From JAITWN01 sp050486285 (GTDB lineage: Bacteria > Pseudomonadota > Gammaproteobacteria > SZUA-140), in contig JBJHCZ010000022.1 of assembly GCA_050486285.1 (NCBI GenBank), forward strand, positions 1 through 39,030: a stretch of 39,030 nucleotides of DNA. The letters are read 5' to 3'. Made by a program: the position numbers and the translations under genes. The notes under the pieces were generated by a model, which saw only the letters and a program-made list of their open reading frames with translations, was not told where the DNA came from and searched no databases. Below are positions 37,844 through 39,030 of the stretch, piece by piece; the stretch's first letter is position 1; each line of letters opens with the position of its first letter.

Positions 37844-39030
<1,187 letters not shown>

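Overview
The window is chromosomal DNA of a GC-rich proteobacterium, most likely a gammaproteobacterium. The evidence is the tRNA-Tyr/tRNA-Gly/tRNA-Thr/tuf cluster at the right end, a CpxR/CpxA-type two-component pair, Slt, DgkA, DUF2835 and YkgJ-type proteins. An adjacent pair of genes makes glycine betaine from glycine, and there is a type II sulfide:quinone oxidoreductase. Together these fit a halotolerant, sulfide-exposed member of the Ectothiorhodospiraceae/Chromatiales region of the tree; that placement is inference, not proof.

Left end (1-2045) is accessory DNA. An IS3-type element enters from the left edge and cuts a LuxR-type regulator gene after about 48 codons. A second LuxR-type gene is transcribed away from it, with a 32-bp palindrome between them. 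Next comes a lower-GC toxin-antitoxin-like pair (TumE/DUF6516 type plus a winged-helix protein), then the last ~20 codons of a lost LysR-type gene that run into the pirin stop codon.

Core region 1 (2042-13904). Pirin, ppx, a PAP2 phosphatase and two overlapping family-4 glycosyltransferases lie on the minus strand. On the plus strand follow dgkA, pgeF, an ankyrin-repeat lipoprotein, a ZIP metal transporter, a GcvR-like double-ACT protein, def, then cpxR/cpxA with a CpxR-box-like sequence upstream, and a small membrane protein. The PAP2-GT-GT-DgkA grouping suggests diacylglycerol/glycolipid metabolism.

Core region 2 (13905-24190). A bidirectional terminator is followed by a secreted GlcG/HbpS-like protein and a divergent LysR regulator, a 739-residue EF-hand membrane protein of unknown function, SQR, DNA polymerase IV, a small membrane protein, an alpha/beta hydrolase, mgtE (with its own promoter and a short leader ORF) and a lipoprotein.

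Ion/osmotic region (24192-32091). A TetR regulator sits under a promoter whose spacer is a perfect operator. The SDMT/GSMT betaine operon follows, then a bifunctional-nuclease/PDZ protein and a SAM methyltransferase with a hairpin leader. Last is a three-gene overlapping operon of an MscS-like channel, a soluble MgtE-like regulatory protein and a complete MgtE. Mg2+ transport, pressure release and compatible-solute synthesis are thus close together.

Right end (32218-39030). A gamma-glutamylcyclotransferase-like gene, slt, an HU-like protein, a YkgJ-type protein, DUF2835, mazG, a 205-bp nested inverted repeat, three tRNA genes and tuf, which is complete except for its last base or bases and the stop. 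Several palindromic intergenic repeats are spread through the window. I see no CRISPR array, prophage or rRNA.
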